From Saxidomus purpurata (taxonomy: Eukaryota > Mollusca > Bivalvia > Venerida > Veneridae), in NCBI GenBank assembly GCA_022818135.1, contig JAFMSR010000008.1:35023712-35087711 (forward strand): a stretch of DNA of 64,000 nucleotides. The letters run 5' to 3'. Position numbers and translations under genes: made by a program. Below the pieces are notes generated by a model that searched no databases, was not told where the DNA came from, and saw only the letters and a program-made list of their open reading frames with translations. Below, in pieces: positions 1 through 10,147 of this stretch (positions are counted from its first letter, which is position 1; the number at the start of each line of letters is the position of its first letter).

Positions 1-54
1 GTCAATAACGTTATAATTATGTGAAAATGTAAAACAATTTGTGTATTTCATCTA

Positions 55-90
55 CTGAAGAAGGCCAATAGGCCGAAATATTTAGTAAAG
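55..90 (+). ncRNA. Hammerhead-ribozyme-like core motif
   Basis: CTGAAGA (55-61) is followed by a GGCC-AATA-GGCC hairpin (63-74) and then GAAA (75-78). This is the order CUGANGA, stem II, GAAA of a hammerhead ribozyme core. Penelope-like retroelements are known to carry minimal hammerheads of this kind. A possible two-pair stem III with a GTA cleavage triplet follows, but I could not draw a convincing stem I, so activity is unproven. Confidence 0.35.
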
Positions 91-112
91 AGTGAACTTT
101 TGTATTGTAATC

Positions 113-305
113 AATTGTATGTACGTAACCTTTTCCATTTGGCATTTGAAAATATAGTTGAAGCAAACTGATTTGCTTTGATTTTTAACATTTTGCAATT
201 TTCTTGTAGATCTACAACAGAATTACTAAATTTCAAGTATAACATAAATTGCATTTTTATATTGCGCACTCATTGTTAATTTGCTGTATTGTATTGATTG
301 TATGT
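113..305 (+). repeat. 3' flank of a further TRIM-like repeat unit (unit 0)
   Basis: This stretch matches 4363-4560 (tail of unit 1) and 14025-14146 plus 15190-15230 (tail of unit 2). Shared blocks include 'cttttccatttg', 'gaagcaaa', 'ttttcttgta', 'acagaatt' and 'tcaagtataacataaa'. It implies another duplicated unit to the left of the window. Confidence 0.75.
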
Positions 306-312
306 AACAGAT

Positions 313-346
313 CCGGCTATCTAGACAAAAAGTCTAAGGTAGCCGG
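313..346. repeat. Strong hairpin (inverted repeat)
   Basis: CCGGCTATCTAGAC, AAAAA loop, then GTCTAAGGTAGCCGG form a stem of about 14 pairs with one wobble and one bulge. A third partial copy of one arm (ggctacctagcc) follows at 351-362. The rest of 306-712 shows no gene and is presumably 5' flank of the following ORF. Confidence 0.7.
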
Positions 347-712
347 GTCCGGCTACCTAGCCACTGCGTTAAATAATTATGTTCCTAACCTGTAACGTTT
401 CAATATTGACCCGTTCACTTTATCTGCATTATTTGCTAACAGCCTATGTCAATGTAATTGTTGTACTTTGAATAGATATCAATATAATATTATATGCGCT
501 TTACAACATACAAATGTTCTGCTTAAAATTTCTTTTTAATCGTGTACAAAATGTAGTAATGATTTTTTATATCGGAACCCTTAAAATACAGAATGTGTGA
601 TATAAGGAATTAGCAATCAGTTACAACACTTTAGTACGTAGATACTGTAAGTCATCAAAAAAGTATATAGAAATACTTTCCTAATACAAATCCAGAAAGC
701 GATATAAGAAAA

Positions 713-1753
713 ATGGCAGAACTATGTATCGCCACGGATTCAAGCATAGATGATTCGAAGAGCTTCAGTCGAAAATCAAAAACAGACACAAAGCGCTTAT
801 GTGAGCCTTGTTTATTCGACAAGACAGAGCAGGAGGTAGCTGCTTTCTGTACTGTTTGTACAGAATTCCTATGCCAGGATTGTACTAGATATCACAAAAA
901 GAACAAGGTCACGCGTATTCATTGTATCCTGGAGGGAAAAGATGTTCTGAGTCACTCCAAAGCTTTCAAAATGATGAAGAAAATGACATCCTGTTCGAAA
1001 CACCCAGACGTCGTTGTAACGTACAAATGTGAAGACCACAATAATTTCATATGCATTACATGCTTAGCAGTGGAGCACAGAAAGTGTGAAAATGTATCGG
1101 AAATATACGCATTAGGCAATGGAGAGGTCAAAAATGATAGCGTTTCAAAGCTTCAACAAAAGCGGAGAGAACTGCGTCAATGGACTACTGCTAAACGATC
1201 AGTAAAAGAGGAGACAATCAAATGTCTTTATTCAGAAAAGAACAGAATACAAACTGAACGAACGCAATTCGTTAATTCTATCATTGAGCAACTGCATGAG
1301 ATGGATGAAAGATGCAAGATAGAAACGGAGCAGTTGGTTTCGAAAGTAGTTGATGTTTTACAACAGAGTATAAGCAAATTAAATACAGCCGAAGTGGAAC
1401 AAGAAGCTGAAGATAATCTCCTAGAAACAACCCTACGATTCGGAAATAAAACAGAAACGTCTGTCATATTATCCTTATTGTTGAAGAAAACACAAGAGTT
1501 AGAAACTGAATACAACGAGCACAGTGACGTGAAAAATGTTCAACTAAAATTTGAACAGAATGAGTCTTTGACACAAATCAAGAGCCTAGGGAAGGTTAAT
1601 GTTGTCAGTGTTGATGCGCATAAAGATGTTCTGCGAAGAAAAGAGGCGCAACTTGAAAAGGCAAGCGACGAAGTGATTGAGTCCTCCAGTGAAAGCAATT
1701 TAAAATGTACGGATAAAGTAGTGTACGAAAGATTACAAAAGATGGTTTTATAA
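713..1753 (+). CDS. Truncated TRIM-like double B-box/coiled-coil protein
   Basis: This 346-residue intronless ORF is a paralogue of the 633-residue ORF at 10148. It keeps two B-box zinc fingers (first about residues 30-71 starting C-E-P-C, second about residues 94-125) and a long coiled coil (about 140-300). It has no RING finger. Relative to the intact copy it lacks nearly all of the C-terminal propeller-like region. The sequence jumps from the residues matching about 328 of the intact protein to a short piece matching about 443-451, then to the region near 550, where the reading frame is lost and TAA follows within a few codons. A 3' splice-like site (aaatccag) lies about 20 bases before ATG, so a 5' UTR intron is possible. 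It may make a B-box/coiled-coil-only protein or be a decaying pseudogene. B-box proteins without RING usually act by oligomerisation; the function here is unknown. Confidence 0.8.
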   Translation: MAELCIATDSSIDDSKSFSRKSKTDTKRLCEPCLFDKTEQEVAAFCTVCTEFLCQDCTRYHKKNKVTRIHCILEGKDVLSHSKAFKMMKKMTSCSKHPDVVVTYKCEDHNNFICITCLAVEHRKCENVSEIYALGNGEVKNDSVSKLQQKRRELRQWTTAKRSVKEETIKCLYSEKNRIQTERTQFVNSIIEQLHEMDERCKIETEQLVSKVVDVLQQSISKLNTAEVEQEAEDNLLETTLRFGNKTETSVILSLLLKKTQELETEYNEHSDVKNVQLKFEQNESLTQIKSLGKVNVVSVDAHKDVLRRKEAQLEKASDEVIESSSESNLKCTDKVVYERLQKMVL

Positions 1754-2011
1754 AAGCCACGTACACGCATTAGAAAATGCAACCGGCATAACCTCTGACT
1801 CCGAAGGAAATATCAATGTCTGTGGGAAAAGTTCCGGAAATATCCATCAAGTATGCGGACCGAATTTGAAAAACAGACTGGTCGTGTCAGAAATAACGGC
1901 TCCTATGACAGTGATTGCCAATGGCAGAAAAGGGGAAATCATTGTCGGTTGTGATATCGGCCGCATTAACATTAAACTATGGGAAATAGATAAAAGAAAA
2001 GTTCTGATGTA
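1754..2011 (+). pseudogene. Out-of-frame C-terminal remnant of TRIM-like unit 1
   Basis: Read in the frame of the intact paralogue, this segment encodes residues matching the last ~85 amino acids of the 10148-12049 protein (motifs ALENAT, SDSEGN, CGKSSGN, VVSEITAPMT, NGRKGEIIVGC). It is separated from the upstream ORF by the frameshift at the deletion junction, so it is not translated with it. The final few codons diverge. Confidence 0.8.
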
Positions 2012-4585
2012 GCTAGAACTAAAATCGCATTTTCATTCTGTGCATTAAGTTGAATTACGTGTAGTATGTTAACACAAACAAATCAAATCCAGCAACGCTG
2101 AAGACCGCCTGTTATGCATTCACTGATAACATTTCTAAAGGTTACCGATGTAAATAAAATATTCTTTCAAACGACAAACACAAGTATCCATGCGACACAA
2201 GTATCCATGTGACACAAGTTCAACCTGATCAGGAAAATTTGATATCTTTTGTATGTTAAAAATAGTGTAGCTAATAATGTTGTGTGGCCCGTCGTGCATA
2301 TGTGATTTGCTTTAAACGAAATCTCCCCTGAAACTGCAGAACGGTGACTAAATTTGGAAAGACTGTTCTATGACGTTTTTATTCGTTTCTTTCTGCTAAT
2401 AAGAGAATAGTTAAACAAAAGTTCTTTCTTACAAGCTATCTACTTGAGGAAACGGTCTGACCTCATATTGTAGACTAAGTAGTACATGTAAGAGATATTT
2501 GAGAGGAAAGTTAAATAGCTCTTTTGGATTAGTTAAAAAAGGCCACCAGGTATCATAACACTTGATGATTTCTGGCAAAATTACGCCGTTGTTTGGACTA
2601 ATTAAATGCTGGTTTAATGTTTGCGTGCATGTTGCTATCGACGTACCATTACATATACTAAGTTGATACTTAAGACAGAGTTTTGACGTGAAGAAACAGT
2701 CTGAAAGGAGCAAACTTGCAACGTTCATGTATTTGTTAAACTTTTCTCCCGTTTCTTGACAAAGTTATCATCTTAACAACTGCAGATTCTGGAATGAAAC
2801 TTTACACAAGCATTTGAGGTGGATAAAAAGTTCAACGGGCCAAAAAAATACCCACACCATACAGGTTGTTTTTAACTTATTTCTCATCAATAATATGTCT
2901 TGTTGATAGATCGAGGTGCTTACATTTCAATATTAGAGCATTTAGGTAGTCGAGCAAACAGGTTTTTTTAGACTGAACAGGTTAAAACCCCTTCATGATT
3001 GTCTCTAATGGCATAAGATACACACATTTTGAGTGACTGCGCATATACATTTTCCATGCTATCATTGTAAGGTTAGTTGTTTTGTAGCTTTGATATTTGC
3101 GACAATATCATAAATGGTCGCGAGCATTTTTAACGGCTATCGCCGTCGCCGTCAAAACTGTGACCATTTAAACGTATATACTGTCGCGAATGTCACAGTC
3201 AATAAACGGTTAAACAATGCTCTAAAATGCGATCATTACTGGTCGCTTGAGTTTAGAAACTACATGTATATATTAAAGTGACATTATGCACATTTTTTAA
3301 AGTAAAATTCCAGCTGAAATAGGTGTGTGTGAAAAGGGTAGAGGAAATAATAACTTTTAACCCAATACACTAAACTTTTCCTGCTACCAGTACGAAAAAA
3401 GAACTTTCCAAATATAACTTTTCCTATTTTGACTAGGAGAGTCAATTTAAGAAATAAACAAATGCATGCAGGAGTTGCGTCCCTTCCACTGCCGAGCAAC
3501 ACTAATAACACAGATCTGGGAGATCACTGCCAAGGAAGGAATTATTATTTTATTAGTCCATTTATTTAATTTCTAAACTTCAAATATTAATGCGGCATTA
3601 TCATTAGTTTAATACATTTAAATGCACAGCAACCGAAAATTGCTTTTATAAAACTGTCACCAAAAATACACTATGTGCAGTAAGAAGAGCATAATGTCAC
3701 TTTAATTAGAGGGTTACTCTTTTTGTAATTTTGATATTTGCCGCTGTATATACGGTTTTTAATGGTTGTAAATAATTTTAATGGTAAGCTGTATATACGG
3801 TCTTAATATCAAACTCACTAAACCATTAACCCTTTTATAACACACCATGTGTTTAAATGCGATAAGAAATGACGTGACACCGTTAGTGCGTTAGAGACAT
3901 GTCAGCAACTTGTTTATATGGCATTGCCAAATTCATATCTTTAGTAATAATCAAGTATACAAGTACTTATTTAATAATGTGGGTATAAATAAACAGTATT
4001 AATGATATTGCCTGTACTAATAATAGCAATGTGATATAGATGATGAATTGATTTCTAATGCGATATTGCATGTTTTATTGATTGTAACTATATTTTCTTG
4101 TACGATTGTTGATTGTGTGACATGTGTACTGAATAAGTTTATTATTTCAATTGTGTAATATTTACCCCAGATTGCTTGTATGTTGTTTCAAGAACCTGAG
4201 TCCTAATGGTACAAATGTATATACATTTACTGCTAAAGTAAATGATCAATAAAGATCTGGATTTCATTGTCAACCATAATTTTTGCTAACGATAGCAGTA
4301 TTCTCAATCAGTCCCTTGCCGGACCCGTTATATTGTGAACCAACATATACATAATCATTGATTATAAACATGTACGTACTCTTTTCCATTTGACATTTGA
4401 ACAAAAAGTTGAAGCAAAATTGTTTGCTTTTATATTAAAATTTTGTAATTTTCTTGTACAACAGAATTCAGAAATATATATCAAGTATAACATAAAGTGC
4501 ATTTTTATATTGCACACTGTATTTTCCTGTATTGTATGGATTTTATGTAAAATATTTAATCCATAAAAAGAGAGAATAAACTTAC
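2012..4585 (+). repeat. Duplicated 3' flank of TRIM-like unit 1
   Basis: This is homologous over its length to 12050-15255 downstream of the intact copy, with shared blocks such as 'gaattacgtgtagtatgtt', 'acttgaggaaacgg', 'gacgtgaagaaacagtctg' and 'ctatcgccgtcgccgtcaa'. The main difference is a 425 bp insertion at 3277-3701. No coding potential is seen. Part may be 3' UTR. Confidence 0.85.
3277..3701. mobile_element. TTAA-flanked MITE (piggyBac-like), private to unit 1
   Basis: Terminal inverted repeats AGTGACATTATGC / GCATAATGTCACT are bounded on both sides by TTAA (3273-3276 and 3702-3705). The homologous place in unit 2 (near 13410, 'gtatatattagaggg') lacks it, which gives an empty site. 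TTAA duplications are the piggyBac hallmark. No transposase is present. A diverged relative may lie at about 61000-61205. Confidence 0.85.
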
Positions 4586-4589
4586 TGCA

Positions 4590-4775
4590 TGTAGCCTCTT
4601 TAATTCAGTATCGAACTCGACTGAAATTTTAGCAATGTGAATATTTTCACAAAGTTTCATTAAGATTGGACTAAAATTGTGGTCTCTAGAGTGTTACGAT
4701 AAGCTGTTGACAGACCGGACAATCGTTGATCGCAATAGCTCACCCTTGAGCATTTTGTGTTCAGGTGAGCTAAAA
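4590..4775 (-). repeat. Truncated AGCTCACC-family repeat
   Basis: It ends in 'gacagaccggacaat...gctcaccc...gtgttcaggtgagct', the same terminal block seen at about 16270-16335 and, in the other orientation, at 45917. Only one end is present. Confidence 0.6.
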
Positions 4776-5041
4776 GTACATAATAATTATGCAATACTTT
4801 AGAATTACGGTTATGCTCTGAAGCACTGTATTTTATGATAACAGTTTATTGTTGTAGCACTGTGTGGTAACATTTTAAAGAGGTCAATACAAGCAAGTCT
4901 GGTAACATGGTTAAAGATTGTTCTATTTGTAGTAACAGTAGTCAATGGAATCATTTCCAACTTTTTGAAAAAGGTCAATGCAAGGATGATACAGAGTAAG
5001 TTTGGTGCCATTCCAACCATTGGTTAATGAGAGACTTTATT

Positions 5042-5080
5042 TTTTGGAAGGTGATTATTATCACTAATCGCCTTCCAAAA
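5042..5080. repeat. Inverted repeat hairpin
   Basis: The arm TTTTGGAAGGTGATT pairs with AATCGCCTTCCAAAA (one G-T pair) across a 9-base loop. It may be the collapsed remnant of a small element. Confidence 0.65.
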
Positions 5081-5365
5081 TCAGCGTCATTCTGCATAAA
5101 CACAAAAGTCAATCATTAACATGCAATTTAGTATAGATCGATGATATTCAATTCTAGCACGATCCAAAACTTTTCGTATATAGATATAGAGGGAAAGAAG
5201 CTACATATTATTTTACGATAAAATACATCACGTTTTCAACGTGCAAAACGTGGGGTAAATGTCGCACGCGTCCAATCGCATTCCATGCTTGTAAGTTACT
5301 ATGGAATGTTGCTACGCGTAGAACATAGTTCGTTGTATTTTCAAAGACAATTTCGTGTTAGAATC

Positions 5366-5699
5366 GAAATAATAAATGTATCTCTGTATTTTATCGTTGG
5401 ATAAAATACAGGCAGTCGCTCGGATGCGATATCAGTTGCTCAAATATATTTCATGTTATCAATTCTAGAGGACACACTGCTAGGGCAATATCAACCAAAC
5501 TGAGTGTAATATGTATAGCCAAATTATCTCACACAGGTTCGACGGATGTTAGACAGTCAAATATTGGCGATTCCAGGTAGTATCAGTTTAATCGAATAAT
5601 ACTCAGTTTGGCTACGCACTCGTGATTTAATTACTACGCATCCGAGTTCCTGACTGTATTTTATTAAACGATAAAATACAGTGACACATTTATTATTTC
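5366..5699. mobile_element. MITE with about 63-bp terminal inverted repeats
   Basis: The left arm 5366-5428 (gaaataataaatgt...tcggatgcg) is the imperfect reverse complement of 5637-5699. Each arm itself contains the short palindrome TGTATTTTATCG-n-ATAAAATACA. A further copy of the inner motif (acgataaaataca) occurs at 5213. The interior has no ORF. Confidence 0.8.
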
Positions 5700-5979
5700 T
5701 TAAATAATTCTGACAAAGGCAGATCAATTAAACTCTCGAGTTTTAGGTATACCTGCAAAACTGTTTTTTAAATACAAATGTACGTCAAAATTTGATGATT
5801 TTAAATAGCAATTTCATTATTAATGCGAAGTACTAAAAGCTCGGTTCAAAGTGCTAATAAATTCGTAATTTTGAAAATGTGTAGTTCTACTATGAAAAGT
5901 CGTTACTGTCTCATATGGTCATTTTATATATCATGAAGCCGTACCAGCAATAACGATAATATAGATTGTAATTCCAAAC

Positions 5980-6440
5980 ATTTCGATATCATATGAAGAT
6001 AAAATGCCTCCTTATAAGACAGATTTGGAATTATTATCTATACGGTTGACTTCATATAAACAACATAACGGTTCCATTATATTGTATTTCGATATCATAT
6101 AAAGACAAACTGCCTCCATATAAGACACATTTGGAATTATAATTTATACGGTTGACTTCATATAAAGACATAATCGTTTCATATATTGGGTTTCGAATCA
6201 TAATTATAAAGACAAAATGCCTATATATCAGAGTGCTCCCACAACATGTAAGACAAATTAGGAAATACAACGTATACGGTTGACTTCATATAAAGACATA
6301 ACCGTTATATATATTGTATTTGGGCTACATATGAAAAGAGAACCTGCACCAATATCATGGTATTTTCGTACTATATAAAGGACAGACAGAATTATAAAGT
6401 AAAAGATTGACTTCTTATAAAATATAACAGTTCCATATAT
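5980..6440. repeat. Degenerate tandem repeat, about 105-bp period
   Basis: About four diverged units share 'tttcgatatcatataaagac', 'aaatgcctccttataagac', 'tacggttgacttcatat' and 'ataacggttccatata'. It is AT-rich and lacks a plausible coding frame. Confidence 0.7.
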
Positions 6441-6609
6441 CAAAGTGCCATTTCATGCATTGTAAGTTTACCGATATATATTGCTAGTACGGGCATTTAA
6501 TCCTAAATATAGATTAAACGATAGATTACATCGATATTATACCTCCGAATACCTCTGTCAAATATGTACACAATGATATTATTATTATGTAGATTATGTA
6601 TCGGTTGAA

Positions 6610-7616
6610 CATCCGCTTTGTGGAGTTTTTGTCATTTTATTAGGAATCCGTCAGATACTCTCTGAAAAAGATTTTAGCCGAAATTACTCGTGTTTATGAG
6701 TCAGCTAAGGTTTCGTAGATAGAAAAGGCAAATTGTCTCTTGAAAATGCAACGTAATCAGATCGGCCGAAGACAGCAATGGTAGAAAACATCGTGTCAAA
6801 AATAGGAGAAAGTCTTGAAAATGATGCTACATATACAGTGCTGATATTGCACGCATTGTTTGTGTTTCACTATCAAGAGTTCATTTAATTCTAAGAAAAT
6901 CTTGAATGGTGCCCCACCGAATGACTGACGACCTAAAAAGGATGTGCGTGTTTTGAAACCACCAAAAAATTGCTGTACATGTTTCCAAAATATGACAGAA
7001 AGCAATTTGCAAATGATGTCACTGGGGAATAAACCTGGTTACATTATTTGAGCCCATACGAAAGGTTGGAAACAAAATATGGGGGCCACCAAACATGATA
7101 AAACGCCAATCATTTCCAACGCACTTAAAATGCAAAGAAGGTTTAGTATTCCATATTCTTCCAATTCTAGGTATAACTATACTGGTAGCAGTAAAATGGG
7201 ACAAAAGTGTGACTGGAAGGTCATACCGTGATGTGGTATTGAAAAAAAATGAAAAAGTACTACGAGCAACGTCGCCCAGTCACAGACTTCAGACATGTTC
7301 GACTGTTGCATGGCATATATTACTCTAGCGCACACCTCTGGCATAATAACATTTTTAAATTTGGCGGAAGTTGCTGTGTAACCACATCCTCCTTATTCCC
7401 CAGACCTAGCTCCATGTGACTTCTATATCTTTCCAAAATTGAAAAGCTTCCTGTCTGGTCGTATATATTGGTCGCGGCAGAATCTCGGTTCTCACGTTCT
7501 TCAGTACCTTGTAGTATACCTAAATTGGCCTATCGTGTCGCTTTACGGAAACGGATCCACAGACTAAACTTGTGCATTTCTAGCCACGGGGAGTGCTTCG
7601 AGGACATGAAATGAAG
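6610..7616 (+). pseudogene. Mariner-type transposase relic
   Basis: Reading across frames recovers the mariner transposase order. An N-terminal helix-turn-helix-like part is followed by a linker (GRPKTA near 6760), then the first catalytic block with V-T-G-E/D-x-T-W-x-H-Y (about 7015-7050). A K-S-V-T-G-R-x-Y-R-D segment lies near 7205, followed by PPYSPDLAPCDFYIFPKLKS (about 7390-7450) and an ending R-I-H-R-L-N-L-C-I-S-S-H-G-E (about 7551-7600) with TGA at 7614. Several stops and frameshifts break it, so it is dead. The sense is plus. Clear terminal inverted repeats were not found. It lies between the two TRIM-like units. Confidence 0.85.
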
Positions 7617-7743
7617 AAATGTGCTTTTCAATCAGTGTAGAATTTAACATTTGTACACGCTAACAGGTTTTGAGGACATGAAATGAAGAAATGTGCGTTT
7701 CAATCAGCGCAGAATTAAACATTTGTACACGCTAACAGGTTTT
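7600..7743. repeat. 72-bp tandem duplication at the transposase 3' end
   Basis: Bases 7600-7671 and 7672-7743 are near-identical, both beginning gaggacatgaaatgaagaa and ending gtacacgctaacaggtttt. It duplicates the last codons and 3' flank of the mariner relic. Confidence 0.85.
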
Positions 7744-8057
7744 GTTCCGATAAGATCAACAAAGGAAAAACTGCATCTTTGTTAAAAAAAGCCTTGTGAC
7801 CATATGTCAATAGGAAGGTTCGAGTAAATTATGTCAATGTTTACACACCGGTCCAGTTTCAGGCTCAATTACTTCATCTAGAATGACACATATTCATTAA
7901 GACCTATTGCATATAAAGCCTAAGTGTTTAAATTTTCCGTAAACGTTTATTTAAAGATCCAAATGCAAACCGTTTCCATATTTCTTTTTATTTTTTGCTA
8001 ACTCGAATAAATCTCACACATTTCTAACCAAGAATCTTTCCTCTACAGATCTGTTAA

Positions 8058-9313
8058 GTATGGAAGGCCGGTGGGTCATGCTTATTGCTAAATGCTTTTT
8101 GTTAATTGCTTTGTGCTAAATGATTTTTGTCATGCTACTTGGTAACGACTTTTTGCTTATTGCCTTTTGCCAAATGCTTGTTGGCCGGTGGATCATGTAA
8201 ATTGCGAACTGCTTTTTGCTTATTTCTTTTTGCTAACTGCTTTTTGGCTGGTAATTGCTAATTAATTTTTGCTAATTGCTTTTTGCATATTCCTTTTTGC
8301 TAATTGCTTTTGCAAAATGCTTTATTGCTTATTGCTTTTTGCAAACTGCTTTTTGCTGATTCGTTTAATTGCTTTGTGCCAAATGACCTTTGGCATGCCA
8401 CTTGGTAACGACTTTTTGCTAATTGCCTTTTACTAAATGCTTGTTGGTCGGTGGATCATGTAAATTGCTAACTGCTTTTTGCTATTCCTTTTTGCTAACT
8501 GCTTTTTGGCCGGTAATTGCTTATTCCTTTTTGCTATCTGCTTTTTGGCCGGTAATTGCTAATTGGTTTTTGCAAATTGCTTTTTGTAATTGCTTTTTGC
8601 AAAATGCTTTATTGCTAGTTGCTTTTTGCAAACTGCTTTTTGCTGATTCGTTTTTGCTAACTGCGTTTTACTTAACGCTTTTTGGTAACTGCTTTTTGCT
8701 AATTGCTTTTTGATCGTTGGATCTTGATAATTGCTAATTGGTTTTCGCTAAATGCTTTTTTACCGATAATTGCTAATTGCTTTTTGCTATATGCTTTTTT
8801 CTGATGGATCATGTAAATTGATAACTGCTTTTTGTTAAATGTTGGTTGCTGAATGCTAATTGCTATTTGCCAAATGCTTTTTTGCACAATAAACATATTG
8901 AATTGTCATGGTTTTCTTTAGGTCAAAAAGCAATTTACAAAAAGCATTTTGCAAAAAAAAATCAGCTTAAGGCAATTAGCAATTAGCCAAAACAAGTAGC
9001 AAATAGTAAAAAGCAAATATGGATTAGCAAAAAGCAATTAGCAAAAAGCAATTAGCAAAAAGCAATTAGCTAAAAGCAATTAGCAAAAAGCAATGTTGCA
9101 AGAAGCAAATAGCAATTAACAAAAAGAATTTAGCAAAAAGCATTTAGCAAAAAGCAATCAGCAAAAGGCAATTAGCAATTAACATGATCCACGAACCAAA
9201 AAACATTTAGCAAAAAGCAATTAGCAAAAGCATTTAGCAATTAGCATGACCCACCGGCCTTCAAATTAGCAGAAAGCATTTAGCAATTAGCATGACCCAC
9301 CGGCCTTCCATAG
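8058..9313. mobile_element. TTAA-flanked fold-back element built of a short repeat
   Basis: The ends (TATGGAAGGCCGGTGGGTC from 8059 and its reverse complement ending at 9312) form inverted repeats, with TTAA just outside (8054-8057 and 9314-9317). The left part (8080-8890) is a degenerate array of TTGCTTTTTGCTAA. The right part (8920-9290) is the same array in reverse orientation (AGCAATTAGCAAAA). The whole is therefore a giant imperfect palindrome. ORFs inside are repeat artefacts. Confidence 0.8.
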
Positions 9314-9317
9314 TTAA

Positions 9318-10147
9318 GACAGGATTTATTAATTTTCTTAAATATGTTTTCGAAACATTAATATTAGTGCGGCAAGGCTTAGCTAAAAATAACAAGATTC
9401 GGTGACCGAATCCTGAAAATTTTGAAAACGAATGTGTGCATGTTTTCGGTTTGGTCTCGGTTCGGTCTCGGTTCGGACTCGGTTTCGATGTATATGCGAA
9501 ATGGCCCATAATGGAAATACTTATCAAATCATATTTACGAACGGCTATTGTGTAATATTCAGCCGACATTGTTTTGGCCCTAGTGTAAGGATTTACGTTC
9601 AGAAATAGGGATGGCCGAGGAAAAGTGGTAAACAAAACTTTGAGAAACGGTTTGTATTTAGGCCTTGAAGCACACTTTTACGGAAAATATATACATGTAC
9701 ATTTAGGTTTTATAATTATATACAATTAGTTTTAAATATGCGTCATTCTAGATTGAAGCTGGGTGTGTGTGTGTTAACGTTGCTTTTTACCTTTTTATTG
9801 ACATATAGTCACAATTCTATTTTTAACTAAGCTGCAGCTACGCTACACTGCACCTGTTGAAAACAAGTTTATGAAACTGATATTACGCCATGCAATTTGG
9901 TACATTGTATTCAAGTGATCGTATCTGTAATTTTATCATGTAGTGAATGGATTTGGATAATTAAGGACACATATCGTTAAGAGAGGTATAATATAGAGGG
10001 ATCCTTACAAATATAGACAGTTCATTGTGGTATCATAACACGCAGGTGTAGAAATTAAGAGACAATAATAATTTCAACACCCGACATATCTAATAATAAT
10101 TAAGTAATCACATAGAATTTCTTTAGTGAAAAACAAACGATAGAATA
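9318..10147. other. Intergenic 5' flank of the intact TRIM-like gene
   Basis: There is no gene. A short GGTTCGGTCTC tandem lies at about 9447-9485. A pyrimidine-rich 3' splice-like site (atttctttag, ending 10130) lies shortly before the ATG, which suggests a 5' UTR intron, as in unit 1. It shows no obvious similarity to the flank of unit 1. Confidence 0.5.

Noticed and set aside
8423..8896. ORFs of 65-96 codons on both strands
   Set aside because: They lie entirely within the TTGCTTTTTGCTAA repeat array and encode only periodic residues.
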